From positions 1 to 64,000 of the forward strand of contig CAWJNZ010000012.1 of the NCBI GenBank assembly GCA_963844405.1: DNA of 64,000 nucleotides, read 5' to 3'. Both the position numbers and the translations under genes were made by a program. The notes beneath the pieces were generated by a model. The model saw only the letters and a program-made list of their open reading frames with translations. It searched no databases and was not told where the DNA came from. Each line of letters starts with the position of its first letter. The stretch's first letter is position 1. This DNA comes from DASSUW01 sp963844405 (GTDB lineage Bacteria; Actinomycetota; Thermoleophilia; Solirubrobacterales; Solirubrobacteraceae). This document shows, piece after piece, positions 18,219 through 26,384 of this stretch.

Positions 18219-20374
18219 CAGACGCCCACGATGTCGTCCGGCCGCACCGGCACGCGCGGCAGCTCGGCGCCGGTGGCGGCGCGCAGGGCGGCGACGATGG
18301 CCGGGGTGGAGGAGATGGTCGGCGGCTCGCCGACGCCGCGCAGGCCGTAGGGGGCCCCGGGGTCGGCCAGCTCGAGCACGTCGAGCTCGACCGGCGGCAT
18401 GTCGAGCACCGTCGGGATCAGGTAGTCGGTGAACGAGGCATTGCGCACCTCGCCGTCGACGACCTGGATCTCCTCCATCAGCGCCAGCCCGAGGCCCTGG
18501 GCGATGCCGCCCTCGATCTGCCCTTCGACGGCCAGCGGGTTGATCGCCTTCCCGACGTCCTGCGCGGTGGCGATCTCGACGACCCGCACGAGGCCGAGCT
18601 CGGTGTCGACGTCGACCACTGCGCGGTGTGCGGCGAAGGCGAAGGTCACGTGCGCGTCACCCTGGCCCTTCTCGTCGAGCGGGAAGGTCGGCCGGTGGTG
18701 GTGCTCGCGCGTGATGTCGATCGGCTCGTCGAGCGAGCCACCTCGCCGATCGAGCTCCTCGCGGACCGCCTCGCACGCGAGCTTGACCGCGCCGCCGGTC
18801 ATGTATGTCTGGCGCGAGGCCGACGAGGAGCCGGCCGAGCCGACCTGCGTGTCGGCGGGCAGCACGATCACCCGCTCGACGCCGAGCTCGTGGCGCGCGA
18901 TCTGCTCCTGCACGGTCACGAGCCCCTGGCCGACCTCGGCGGCCGCGGTGTGGACCTCGGCAAGCGGCTCGCCGCCCACCATGGAGAGCCGGACGCGGGC
19001 GGTCGAGTAGTCGTCGAAGCCCTCGGAGTAGCCGACGTTCTTGTAGCCGACCGCGTAGCCGATCCCGCGTCGCACACCCTCGCCGTGCGTGGTGTTGGAG
19101 TGGCCGCCGGGCAGGATCTCGGACGGCCCGGGGAGCGGCCGGTTCGAGACGCTGTCGAGCAGCCGGGCGACCGGGGCGGGCGAGCGGATCGGCGCGCCGG
19201 TCGGGATGACGGTGCCCTCCGATGCCGCGTTGCGCCGCCGCAGCTCGACCGGGTCCATGCCGAGCGCCGCCGCCAGCTTGTCCATCTGCGCCTCGTAGGC
19301 GAAGCAGGTCTGGACGGCGCCGAAGCCGCGCATCGCCCCGCACGGCGGGTTGTCGGTGTAGACGACGTAGGAGTCGATCAGCGCGTTCGGCACCTCGTAG
19401 GGCCCGGCGGCGAAGCAGGCGGCGTTGCTGCACACGGCGGTCGAGCTCGACGCATAGGCGCCCCCGTCCAGGAGGATGCGGCACCTGACGTAGACGAGGT
19501 CGCCTTCGCGCGTGGCCCCGTGCTCGTAGCGCATCCGCGCGGGGTGGCGGTGGATGTGGCCGAAGAACGACTCCTCGCGGCCGTACATCATCTTCACCGG
19601 CTTGCCGGTGTGGAGCGCGAGCATGCAGGCGTGGATCTGCATCGAGAGGTCCTCGCGGCCGCCGAACGCCCCGCCCACGCCGCCGAGGCTGATCCGCAGC
19701 TTCTCCGGCGGCAGATCGAGCGCCGTGGCGACCTGGTCGCGATCGACGTGCAGCCACTGGGTGGCGACGAAGAGGTCGACGCCGCCGTCCTCGGCCGGCA
19801 CCGCGAGGCCCGACTCCGGGCCCAGGAAGGCCTGGTCCTGCATGCCGACCGTGTACTCGCCGGTCACCACGACCTCGGCGGTGGCGCCCGGGTCGCCGTG
19901 CTCGATGCGCACGTGCCGCAGCAGGTTGCCGGACGGGTGCAGCGGCTCGGCATCGAAGGCCTTCTCGGGATCGGTGACCGGCGTGAGGACCTCGTAGTCG
20001 ACCTCGATGGCGGCGGCGGCGCGGCGAGCGGTCTCCGGGTGGTCGGCGGCCACGATCGCCACCGCCTCGCCCTGGTAGCGGACCTGGTCGAAGGCGAGCA
20101 CCGGCTGGTCGGGGATCTCGAGCCCGTACACCTTGCGGCCGGGCACGTCCTCATGGGTGAGGACGGCGTGGACGCCGGTGAGGGCCAGCGCCGGCGCCAG
20201 GTTGATCTCGCGGATGCGGGCGCGCGGGTGCGGGCTGCGCAGGGTCGAGCCCCACAGCATCCCGTCGGCCCACAGGTCGGACGAGTACGCGAAGTCGCCC
20301 TTGACCTTCGGGATCCCGTCCGGGCGGCGCAGGCTCTCGCCGATCCCGCCGCGGACCGTCGTCTCGACGCTCAC
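18218..20374 (-). CDS. xanthine dehydrogenase, molybdenum-binding subunit
   Basis: A 718-residue large subunit of the xanthine oxidase family, holding the molybdopterin cofactor. Typical landmarks: an N-terminal a/b hammerhead (KGDFAYSSDLWADGMLWGS), GGVGGAFGGRED, NPPCGAMRGFG, AAEVGQG, and near the end LRGVGEPPTISSTPAI with the catalytic Glu. Hydroxylates hypoxanthine to xanthine to urate. GTG 20374 is chosen because it overlaps the preceding stop (GTGA), like every junction in this operon; the longer open frame upstream is antisense-like. Separate FAD and Fe-S subunits are encoded upstream, i.e. a three-subunit enzyme. Confidence 0.93.
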   Translation of the reverse strand: MSVETTVRGGIGESLRRPDGIPKVKGDFAYSSDLWADGMLWGSTLRSPHPRARIREINLAPALALTGVHAVLTHEDVPGRKVYGLEIPDQPVLAFDQVRYQGEAVAIVAADHPETARRAAAAIEVDYEVLTPVTDPEKAFDAEPLHPSGNLLRHVRIEHGDPGATAEVVVTGEYTVGMQDQAFLGPESGLAVPAEDGGVDLFVATQWLHVDRDQVATALDLPPEKLRISLGGVGGAFGGREDLSMQIHACMLALHTGKPVKMMYGREESFFGHIHRHPARMRYEHGATREGDLVYVRCRILLDGGAYASSSTAVCSNAACFAAGPYEVPNALIDSYVVYTDNPPCGAMRGFGAVQTCFAYEAQMDKLAAALGMDPVELRRRNAASEGTVIPTGAPIRSPAPVARLLDSVSNRPLPGPSEILPGGHSNTTHGEGVRRGIGYAVGYKNVGYSEGFDDYSTARVRLSMVGGEPLAEVHTAAAEVGQGLVTVQEQIARHELGVERVIVLPADTQVGSAGSSSASRQTYMTGGAVKLACEAVREELDRRGGSLDEPIDITREHHHRPTFPLDEKGQGDAHVTFAFAAHRAVVDVDTELGLVRVVEIATAQDVGKAINPLAVEGQIEGGIAQGLGLALMEEIQVVDGEVRNASFTDYLIPTVLDMPPVELDVLELADPGAPYGLRGVGEPPTISSTPAIVAALRAATGAELPRVPVRPDDIVGV

Positions 20375-21717
20375 ACGACCACCTCCTGCATCCTGCGGCT
20401 CGCGTTGGCGATGTCGCGGGCGATCTCGTCCTCGTCGGCGGTGATCAGGCGACCGTGCTGGATCACGGCCCGGCCGCCGACGAGCAGCGTGTCCGCGAGC
20501 GGGCGCGGCCCGAACACCAGCGCGGCGACGGGGTCGGCGATCCCGGCGTGGTCGACGTCGTCGAGCCGCCACAGCGCGACGTCGGCCAGCTTGCCGGGCT
20601 CGAGCGAGCCGATCTCCTGCTCACGGCCGAGGCAGCGGGCGCCGTGGATGGTGCCGAGCGCCAGCGCCTCGCGGGCGGTCAGCGCCTGCGGGCCGCCCTT
20701 GATGCGTGCCACCAGCAGCGCCTCGCGCAGCTCACCGGCCAGCTCGCCGGCCTCGTTGGACGCCGGGCCGTCGACGCCGAGGCCGACCGGCGCGCCCGCC
20801 GCGGTGAGCGCGGCCACCGGCGCGATGCCGGCGCCGAGCCGCGCGTTCGAGGACGGGCAGTGGGCGACGCCGGTGCCGGTCTCGCCGAAGCGCCGGACCT
20901 CGCGCTCGTCGAGGTGCACGCAGTGGGCGAGCCAGACGTCGTCCCCGAGCCAGCCGACCTGCTCGAGGTACTCCACCGGGCGCACGCCGAAGAGCTCGAG
21001 GCAGAACTCCTCCTCGTCGAGCGTCTCGGCCATGTGGGTGTGGAGGCGGACGTTCCGCCGGCGGGCGAACTCGGCGGTCTCCGCCATCAGCTCCTTGGTG
21101 ACGCTGAACGGCGAGCACGGGGCGAGGGCGAGCCGGGTCATGCTGTTGGGCGCCGGGTCGTGGAAGCGGTCGATCGCGTCGGCGCAGGCCTGGAGGATCG
21201 CGTCGCGGTCCTCGGTGATCTCGTCGGGCGGCAGGCCGCCCTGCGACTTGCCGAGGTCCATGCTCCCGCGGCATGGGTGGAAGCGCACGTGCAGGTCGCG
21301 CGCGGCCTCGACCTCGATGGCCAGCAGGTCGCCCGCGCCGCGCGGGAACACATAGTGGTGGTCGGTGCTCGTGCTGCAGCCGGAGCGGGCCAGCGCGGCC
21401 AGGCCGGCGCGGGCCGCGGCGCGCTCGATCTCGCCGTCGACCCGCGCCCACACGGGGTAGAGGTCCTGCAGCCACTCGAACAGCGTCGCCTGCTGCGACA
21501 TGCCGCGCGTGGCCCACTGGTAGAGGTGGTGGTGGCAGTTGACGAGGCCCGGGGTGGCGAGCATGCCGCGGCCGTCGATGCGGGTGCCGGGCTCGTCGGT
21601 CCCGCCCTCGCCGACGGCGACGATGCGGTCGTCCTCGATGACGACGTGGCCGTCGGCGTGCTCCGTCCCGGCCGCGTCGACCGTCGCGATCGCGCAGCCC
21701 TCGATGACCGTCCTCAT
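20371..21717 (-). CDS. amidohydrolase, 8-oxoguanine deaminase-like
   Basis: A 448-residue amidohydrolase. Metal motif NCHHHLYQ (60-67), HTHMAET and HCVHLDE in the middle, and GLGVDGPASNE late, matching the guanine / 8-oxoguanine deaminase and AtzB-like branch. The Leu-Val-Asn-Cys-His motif favours 8-oxoguanine deaminase, which yields urate, but guanine deaminase or S-adenosylhomocysteine-type activity cannot be excluded from sequence. The ATG at 21717 overlaps the Fe-S subunit stop; its stop overlaps the Mo-subunit start. The context is purine catabolism. Confidence 0.85.
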   Translation of the reverse strand: MRTVIEGCAIATVDAAGTEHADGHVVIEDDRIVAVGEGGTDEPGTRIDGRGMLATPGLVNCHHHLYQWATRGMSQQATLFEWLQDLYPVWARVDGEIERAAARAGLAALARSGCSTSTDHHYVFPRGAGDLLAIEVEAARDLHVRFHPCRGSMDLGKSQGGLPPDEITEDRDAILQACADAIDRFHDPAPNSMTRLALAPCSPFSVTKELMAETAEFARRRNVRLHTHMAETLDEEEFCLELFGVRPVEYLEQVGWLGDDVWLAHCVHLDEREVRRFGETGTGVAHCPSSNARLGAGIAPVAALTAAGAPVGLGVDGPASNEAGELAGELREALLVARIKGGPQALTAREALALGTIHGARCLGREQEIGSLEPGKLADVALWRLDDVDHAGIADPVAALVFGPRPLADTLLVGGRAVIQHGRLITADEDEIARDIANASRRMQEVVV

Positions 21718-22175
21718 CGCTGCGCCGCCAGCCTCACGGCGTCGAGGATCTTCTCGTAGCCCGTGCAGCGGCACAGGTTGCCGGCGAGCGCCTCGCGGAT
21801 CTCCGGCTCGGTCGGCTGCGGCTTGCGGGCGAGCAGGTCGTGGGTGGCGACGATCAGCCCGGGCGTGCAGAACCCGCACTGGACGGCGCCGGCCTCCAGG
21901 AACGCCGCCTGGATCGGGTGCAGCTCGTCCTCGCTCGGGGCCAGGCCCTCGACGGTGACGATCTCGCGCCCCTCGGCCTGCCCGGCCATGACGAGGCACG
22001 AGCACACCAGCTCACCGTCGAGGTAGACCGAGCAGGAGCCGCACTCACCCTGCTCGCAGGCGTTCTTCGAGCCGGGCAGGGCGAGCCGCTCGCGCAACAC
22101 GTGCAGCAGGCTCTCGCCCTCCCACAGGCCGTCCACCTCGCGCGGCTCGCCGTTGATCGTGCAGGTCAGCCTCAC
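21714..22175 (-). CDS. xanthine dehydrogenase, 2Fe-2S subunit
   Basis: A 153-residue iron-sulfur subunit. Plant-ferredoxin-like cluster CEQGECGSCSVYLDG plus distal Cys for the first [2Fe-2S], then CGFCTPG and NLCRCTGY for the second, in canonical order. It transfers electrons from Mo to FAD. GTG 22175 overlaps the FAD-subunit stop (GTGA) and gives the usual VRLTCTINGE N-terminus; GTG 22190 is an alternative five codons longer. Confidence 0.92.
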   Translation of the reverse strand: MRLTCTINGEPREVDGLWEGESLLHVLRERLALPGSKNACEQGECGSCSVYLDGELVCSCLVMAGQAEGREIVTVEGLAPSEDELHPIQAAFLEAGAVQCGFCTPGLIVATHDLLARKPQPTEPEIREALAGNLCRCTGYEKILDAVRLAAQR

Positions 22176-23014
22176 GCGCTCCACGCCCACTTCAGGGTTC
22201 TCTTGGCCATCACCGCGAGCGCGTGGCGGCGGTAGGCGGCGGTGCCGCGCTGGTCGTCGATCGGGGACGCGGCCGCTGCCACCAGCTCACCGAACCTTTC
22301 GAGGGCGTCGGTGGGGATCGGCGCGCGGGTGTCCCAGTCGAGCGCGTCGTTGATCATCGCCTCCGCCTCGTGCGCGCGGCGGGGGGTGGGGGCGGCCGAG
22401 CCGATGCAGGTGCCGACGGTGCGCTGTTGGTCGTCGAGGGCGAGCGCGAACGAGCAGACGGCGATGACCATCGCGTTGCGGGTGCCGATCTTGGAGAACT
22501 GCTGGGCGCCGTTCGCGGCCGGGATGTGGAAGGCGGCGATCAGCTCGTCCGGCTCGAGCGTGTTGCGCTTCGGGCCGGTGATGAAGTCCTCGATCGCGAT
22601 CTTGCGCGTGCCTCGTGTGGAGGCGAGCTCGATCTCGGCGTTGGAGGCATACAGCGGCGGCAGCGCGTCGCCGGCGGGGGAGGAGGAGCCGAGGTTGCCG
22701 CCGATGGTGCCGCGGTTGCGGATCTGCGGCGAGCCGACCGTCCGCGAAGCGATCGCGAGCCCCGGCAGCGCTTCGCCGAGCTCGGCGATCGCGCGCGTGT
22801 ACGTGACGCCGGCGCCGACCCGCAGCATGCCGTCGTCGCGGTCGTGGTCGGTCAGCGCTTCGACCCGCGTCAGGTCGAGGATCGCCTCCGGCCTCGCGCG
22901 GCCGAAGTTCATCTCCACCATCACGTCGGTCCCGCCCCACAGCGGCATCGCGTCAGGGCGCGCGGCCTTGGCCTCGAGCGCCTCGTCCCACGTCGCGGGC
23001 TGGAGGAACTCCAT
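22172..23014 (-). CDS. xanthine dehydrogenase, FAD-binding subunit
   Basis: A 280-residue FAD subunit. PLWGGTDVMVEMN (about 24-36) and TIGGNLGSSSPAGD (about 102-115) are the two flavin-binding signatures of the CO dehydrogenase medium-subunit family; RNTLEPDELIAAFHIP is in the C-terminal half. The ATG at 23014 lies 9 bases after the stop of a small membrane-protein gene, and the stop overlaps the Fe-S subunit start. First enzyme gene of the purine operon. Confidence 0.92.
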   Translation of the reverse strand: MEFLQPATWDEALEAKAARPDAMPLWGGTDVMVEMNFGRARPEAILDLTRVEALTDHDRDDGMLRVGAGVTYTRAIAELGEALPGLAIASRTVGSPQIRNRGTIGGNLGSSSPAGDALPPLYASNAEIELASTRGTRKIAIEDFITGPKRNTLEPDELIAAFHIPAANGAQQFSKIGTRNAMVIAVCSFALALDDQQRTVGTCIGSAAPTPRRAHEAEAMINDALDWDTRAPIPTDALERFGELVAAAASPIDDQRGTAAYRRHALAVMAKRTLKWAWSA

Positions 23015-23023
23015 CCGCGAAGT

Positions 23024-23350
23024 CTATTCGCGGCCGGGCGACTCCACTGAATCGAACGAGCGCGCCGGCGGCTCGTCCTCCGCGCCTTGGACCGCGAGCA
23101 CCAGCGCGGCCGCGGCGAGCATCGCCAGCACCATCGCGGGAAGCACACGGGCCGTCGAGCCGACCACCAGCCCACACGCGCACGCGGCACCCCCGGCGAC
23201 CGCCACCCACACCACCGACGCGTCGCCACCGGAGACCAGCATCACGGCCAGCGCGACGGCCGCTCCGGCCGCGACGGCCGCGACCGCGGCGAGCAGCGGG
23301 AAGCGGCGACGCGTGAGCATCGCGACGGGTCGACGGGCGAGGGCCTGCAC
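23024..23350 (-). CDS. small membrane protein upstream of purine operon
   Basis: A 108-residue protein with a basic N-terminus and three hydrophobic stretches (about 17-40, 44-64, 66-87), ending in an acidic tail. The start could be residue 1 (23350) or the internal Met at 23320, which places RRRF directly before the first helix. It is 9 bp upstream of the FAD subunit on the same strand and may be the first gene of the operon. Family not recognised. Confidence 0.5.
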   Translation of the reverse strand: MQALARRPVAMLTRRRFPLLAAVAAVAAGAAVALAVMLVSGGDASVVWVAVAGGAACACGLVVGSTARVLPAMVLAMLAAAALVLAVQGAEDEPPARSFDSVESPGRE

Positions 23351-23479
23351 CCGCTCACCATCCCAAAGTCCTGGGGTCCTCGCACCAGCCCATCCGTACA
23401 GGTTTTCGCGTGGCGAACACGCGATATCGGCACGGCCTCTGAGACGGTCGCGCGAGCGCTAGACTCGGCGCCGCGCTTG

Positions 23480-23552
23480 GTGGGCGTAGCTCAGCTGGTA
23501 GAGCTCCGGGTTGTGGTCCCGGCGGTCGCGGGTTCGAATCCCGTCGCTCACC
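23480..23552 (+). tRNA. tRNA-His (anticodon GTG)
   Basis: Complete cloverleaf: 7-bp acceptor stem (23480-23486 with 23545-23551), D arm, anticodon arm 23506-23522 with loop TTGTGGT giving anticodon GTG, variable loop, and T arm with TTCGAAT. The extra G at 23479 and the C discriminator at 23552 fit the G-1:C73 pair that is diagnostic of bacterial tRNA-His. CCA is not encoded. A 21-bp copy of the anticodon arm recurs at 47328-47348. Confidence 0.95.
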
Positions 23553-23581
23553 CCTCTGAACGGCTTCTGATCGGACCGGCT

Positions 23582-23863
23582 GCGGGAGTCGGCTCAGCAG
23601 CCGACGGGATCCAGTTCAAGTTCGGGAAAGGGTTCCGACGAGGGGTCCGACGATCCCCCACCAAGAGCGCGGCTGCTCGGCGATGAGGCCGAGCTTTTCC
23701 AGGCCTTCCACCGCCGGCACACCCGAGTGGTCCAGCGGCTCGTCCGGCACGTCGCCGGACATCGTCGACGACGCGTGCAACTTCGCTTGGACGGAGTTCC
23801 TTCGGTGTCAGCCGGCCTGGGATCGCAACTCGCGCTCGTGGCTGGTCACGACGGCTCAACATG
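23582..23863 (+). repeat. direct repeat, copy 1 (sigma-factor leader and gene start)
   Basis: About 280 bp clearly similar to 47723-48003 in the same orientation, beginning 30 bases after tRNA-His. It contains a perfectly conserved 7-bp hairpin with a 4-base loop (23588-23605), then a conserved block GGGATCCAGTTCAAGTTC (one base different in copy 2), then the start of a sigma-70 region-2-like coding sequence. The copies diverge by scattered substitutions and small indels, so the duplication is old. Confidence 0.8.
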
Positions 23864-24060
23864 CGAGTCGGCGCACACCGGCTTGGAGGTCGGGGGCCAC
23901 GAGGATCTGGTGCGCGAGCCGGCAGATACCCGAGACGTCGTCGCGCTGCGGGCCGAGCTCCGGGCAGCGCTCGAGATCTTCGCGACGGTTCCGGAGCGGC
24001 GGCGCGAGGTCAAGGCGCTGCGTGGACCGCAAGCGTCAGGGCGATCGTGCGTACCGTGGC
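23684..24060 (+). pseudogene. degenerate sigma-70-like factor, copy 1
   Basis: Read in two or more frames: DEAELFQAFHRRHTRVVQRLV, then after an extra base near 23745 SPDIVDDACNFAWTEFLR and DRNSRSWLVTTAQH, then after a deletion relative to copy 2 (near 23864) HTGLEVGG and LRAELRAALEIFATVPERRR. These match a region-2 then region-4-like sigma factor of a kind seen in Thermoleophilia. Frameshifts and a deletion of about 26 bp make it non-functional as read. The related copy is at 47.8 kb. Confidence 0.6.
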
Positions 24061-24182
24061 AGGCGTTGCTCCAGGGTCCGCCGGGTCACATGAGTCGGCT
24101 AGCCACCCTGGCAAGCGGCTCGTCAACCCGGTGCAACGTACCGGCAACTCGAGCCGCGCCCTGAACGCATCCGGCATGCGAG

Positions 24183-24359
24183 CTACGGAGTGGGCCCGAC
24201 CAGACCGGCACCGAGCAGGCCAGCGACGATCATGACGCCCGTGATCGCTCGCTTGCGCGGAGGCGTCAGCCATCGGCCGGCGTGGGTGGCGAGCCAGGCT
24301 CGCGCTCCAGTGGCGCCTACAGCCACCGTCATGGCTCCGGCCATGCACTGGACGCACAT
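24183..24359 (-). CDS. 58-aa small membrane protein (MCVQCMA type)
   Basis: A 58-residue protein starting MCVQCMAGAMTVAVGATG, with a Cys-x-x-Cys near the N-terminus, an N-terminal hydrophobic stretch (about 6-20), TPPRKR in the middle, and a C-terminal hydrophobic stretch (about 40-54). Short proteins beginning with MCVQCMA are, to my recollection, common in Solirubrobacterales, with no assigned function. Third-position G/C is high. No clear ribosome-binding site. Confidence 0.55.
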   Translation of the reverse strand: MCVQCMAGAMTVAVGATGARAWLATHAGRWLTPPRKRAITGVMIVAGLLGAGLVGPTP

Positions 24360-24605
24360 GTCGTCAGCATACGCCTGAGCGTCGGGACGCCGACCGATAC
24401 GGTGACTTCGAAGGGGCTCCCCGCCGGGAGGTGCGAGAGGCAGGGACGTGACTTCGCGGCGCAGCCGTTCTGCGAGCTGCTACGCGACAACCGCAGCCCG
24501 CGGCCCTAAGCGCCGGGCCGTTGCGCTCCATCCAGCTCAGCATCTCCGACCGCCCGAGCTCGTCCACCGGGCCGGTCCAGGTCTGCCCGCGATCGCGACG
24601 GCGCT

Positions 24606-24950
24606 CTAGCCGGCTGTCTCGCCCTGGACGACGATCCGGGTGACGTTCGGCGCGCCGGGAAGCGGCCTGTCCGTCCTGTAGACGTGCGTGTCGCCCTGCA
24701 GGAGCAGGACGGGACGGCCGTACTCGGCTGCGCGGGCTTGGAGGCGCGCGTTGATGCGGTCGAACGCCGTGCTGCCGGGAACGGTGTCGGCCTGCATGCC
24801 GATGACCACGCCGCGCGAGCGCTCACGCTCGGCGGCGTCGAAGGCGTCGTCGATCCATTCCAGGGCGGCGGCCTCGCGGGCCTCGACCTCGGCGAGTCGC
24901 TCGTCGCGCTGGGCGGGCGTCTCGGCGCCGCCGAACCACGGCGGTCTCAT
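24606..24950 (-). pseudogene. C-terminal fragment of a metallophosphoesterase-like protein
   Basis: A 114-residue frame. The second half reads GVVIGMQADTV, RPVLLLQGDTHVYRTDRPLP and NVTRIVVQGETAG, resembling the final part of secreted calcineurin-like phosphoesterases (the GDTH His-containing motif). The N-terminal metal-binding motifs are absent and the frame ends abruptly at the GET motif, so it looks truncated at both ends. Downstream on the same strand (about 24480-24580) another frame reads GQTWTGPVDELGRSEMLSW, possibly another fragment; otherwise 24360-24605 holds nothing I can name. The 24951-25236 stretch upstream also shows no gene. Confidence 0.45.
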
Positions 24951-25236
24951 CGGTCACTCCAGGTAGCGATCAGCAACGCGGCGCATCCGACCACGCGCCC
25001 CCGATCCCTGGTGTCACCCCGATGTCAGCGTCCTGTGACGATCCTGTGGCTCGGCGCGCGCCGTGGCGCGTTGACACAGCGGTCACCAGACCGCACGCCC
25101 GCCGTGGTCAACTTCGTGTGCCGCGGCGGCCGGCACGGCCGGCTCGCCGCCCGGGGCCACTGGCTCGGTACCTCTCTCCTCCGCCGACCCACCCGGCCTC
25201 GGGCGTCCCGCTTTCCTCGCCCCTCGCTCGCGCCCG

Positions 25237-25701
25237 TCATGGCTGAAAGGGGGGCGCCTCGCCCCAGCCCCAGCGAGGGACTGGTGCGCGCTCGACGACG
25301 TCGGCGTCCGGCTGGGAGTTGTGCTCAGCAAGGCGCGATCCCCACTCGGCGTATGCGACGAGCGCGGAGCGGAACTCGGGGTCGTCGGGAAGGCCGGCGT
25401 CGTCGGCCGCGAGGCTGAGCAGCGAGACGAAGCGATGCCGCTCTCCGGGCGCAATCGCGAGGCCGCGATGGTGAGCGAGCATCTTCTCGTAGCCGCCCAG
25501 GTCCTCGGTGTAGCGGGCGGGGCCGCCCAGCACCTCCGACCACCAGATGCTGACGTGCGCTCGGTGCTCCTCGCTCACAGCGCCGGGAAAGTACGGCGAG
25601 AGGAGCTCGTCACGCTCGACACGGTCATAGAAGCAATCCATCAGCCGCCGGATCGCCGCCTCGCCTCCGGCCCACTCGTACAGCGTTGGCGTTGCGTTCA
25701 T
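25237..25701 (-). CDS. group II truncated hemoglobin
   Basis: A 154-residue globin. YEWAGGEAAIRRLMDCFYDRV (N-terminal A/B/E region), SPYFPG, a Trp-rich WWSEVLGGP, the proximal-His region LAHHRGL, and the conserved G-helix Trp in YAEWGSRLA, the layout of 2/2 hemoglobins of group II. Likely binds O2 or NO. The ATG at 25701 is chosen over the longer open frame because it starts the family-typical region. It is the last gene of an MFS-VOC-globin unit with a 26-bp gap after the VOC gene. Confidence 0.85.
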   Translation of the reverse strand: MNATPTLYEWAGGEAAIRRLMDCFYDRVERDELLSPYFPGAVSEEHRAHVSIWWSEVLGGPARYTEDLGGYEKMLAHHRGLAIAPGERHRFVSLLSLAADDAGLPDDPEFRSALVAYAEWGSRLAEHNSQPDADVVERAPVPRWGWGEAPPFQP

Positions 25702-25727
25702 CTGATCTGTGCCGCCGTTTCCGTACT

Positions 25728-26384
25728 TCAGCCGATCGGCAAGGTCGCGGCGCTGCTGCCGCGCCCGGCGGAAACCGGTGCGGGCGCCCACGCGAACCCG
25801 TCTGGGTCGGCGAACGGCCCGGCGTCGCTGCCGATCTCCAGCCGGTGCGATCCGGAACCGTCGGATGAAACACCGGCGTCCTTGGCGAGGGCCCCGCGCC
25901 CGTAGAGCCCGAACCCGATGGAACCCGGCGGAGTCTCGAACTCGACGTACTTGCGACCGAAGCTCCTCTTCACGGCAAGACCTCGGTCGACGTAGAACCG
26001 CTTGCTCGCGGCCACGTCCGCGGCTCCCAGCAGGAGCACGATCTGGTCGATCTGCCGCGTGGCCGGACCGACGTCCTTCTTCGCCGAGGTCGCGACCTTG
26101 CAGATCGTCCCGTCCGGCGCTTGGACGACGCCGCCGGAGCCCCAGAACGACTTCTTGGCCGGCTTCAGCAGCGTGGCGCCCGCCTCGACGGCGGCATCGA
26201 TGAAGCCGTTGACGGTGGCCGGCTGCGACACGAGGAGCGACAGCGTGAACCCACGGAAGCCGGTCGTCGGTTGATCCGAGGCCCGCAGGCGCACCTGCGT
26301 TCCCAACCCGAAGGCGGCGGCGTAGAAGCGTTCGGCGGCCGCGGGATCGTCCGCTTCGAGGGTGACGAACTCGATGGAGGTCAT
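25728..26384 (-). CDS. VOC/glyoxalase-family protein
   Basis: A 218-residue protein with two vicinal-oxygen-chelate halves: FVTLEADDPAAAERFYAAAFG at the N-terminus and VDQIVLLLG-like sequence (QIDQIVLLLGAADVAASKRF) in the second half, plus the late FADPDGFAWA. Members act as dioxygenases, lyases or antibiotic-binding proteins; substrate unknown. The ATG at 26384 overlaps the MFS stop (ATGA), and the globin follows, so it may take part in detoxification linked to the transporter. Confidence 0.8.
   Translation of the reverse strand: MTSIEFVTLEADDPAAAERFYAAAFGLGTQVRLRASDQPTTGFRGFTLSLLVSQPATVNGFIDAAVEAGATLLKPAKKSFWGSGGVVQAPDGTICKVATSAKKDVGPATRQIDQIVLLLGAADVAASKRFYVDRGLAVKRSFGRKYVEFETPPGSIGFGLYGRGALAKDAGVSSDGSGSHRLEIGSDAGPFADPDGFAWAPAPVSAGRGSSAATLPIG

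Noticed and set aside
18626..21355. 909-codon plus-strand open frame in the purine operon
   Set aside because: Antisense to conserved xanthine dehydrogenase and amidohydrolase genes; no motifs.
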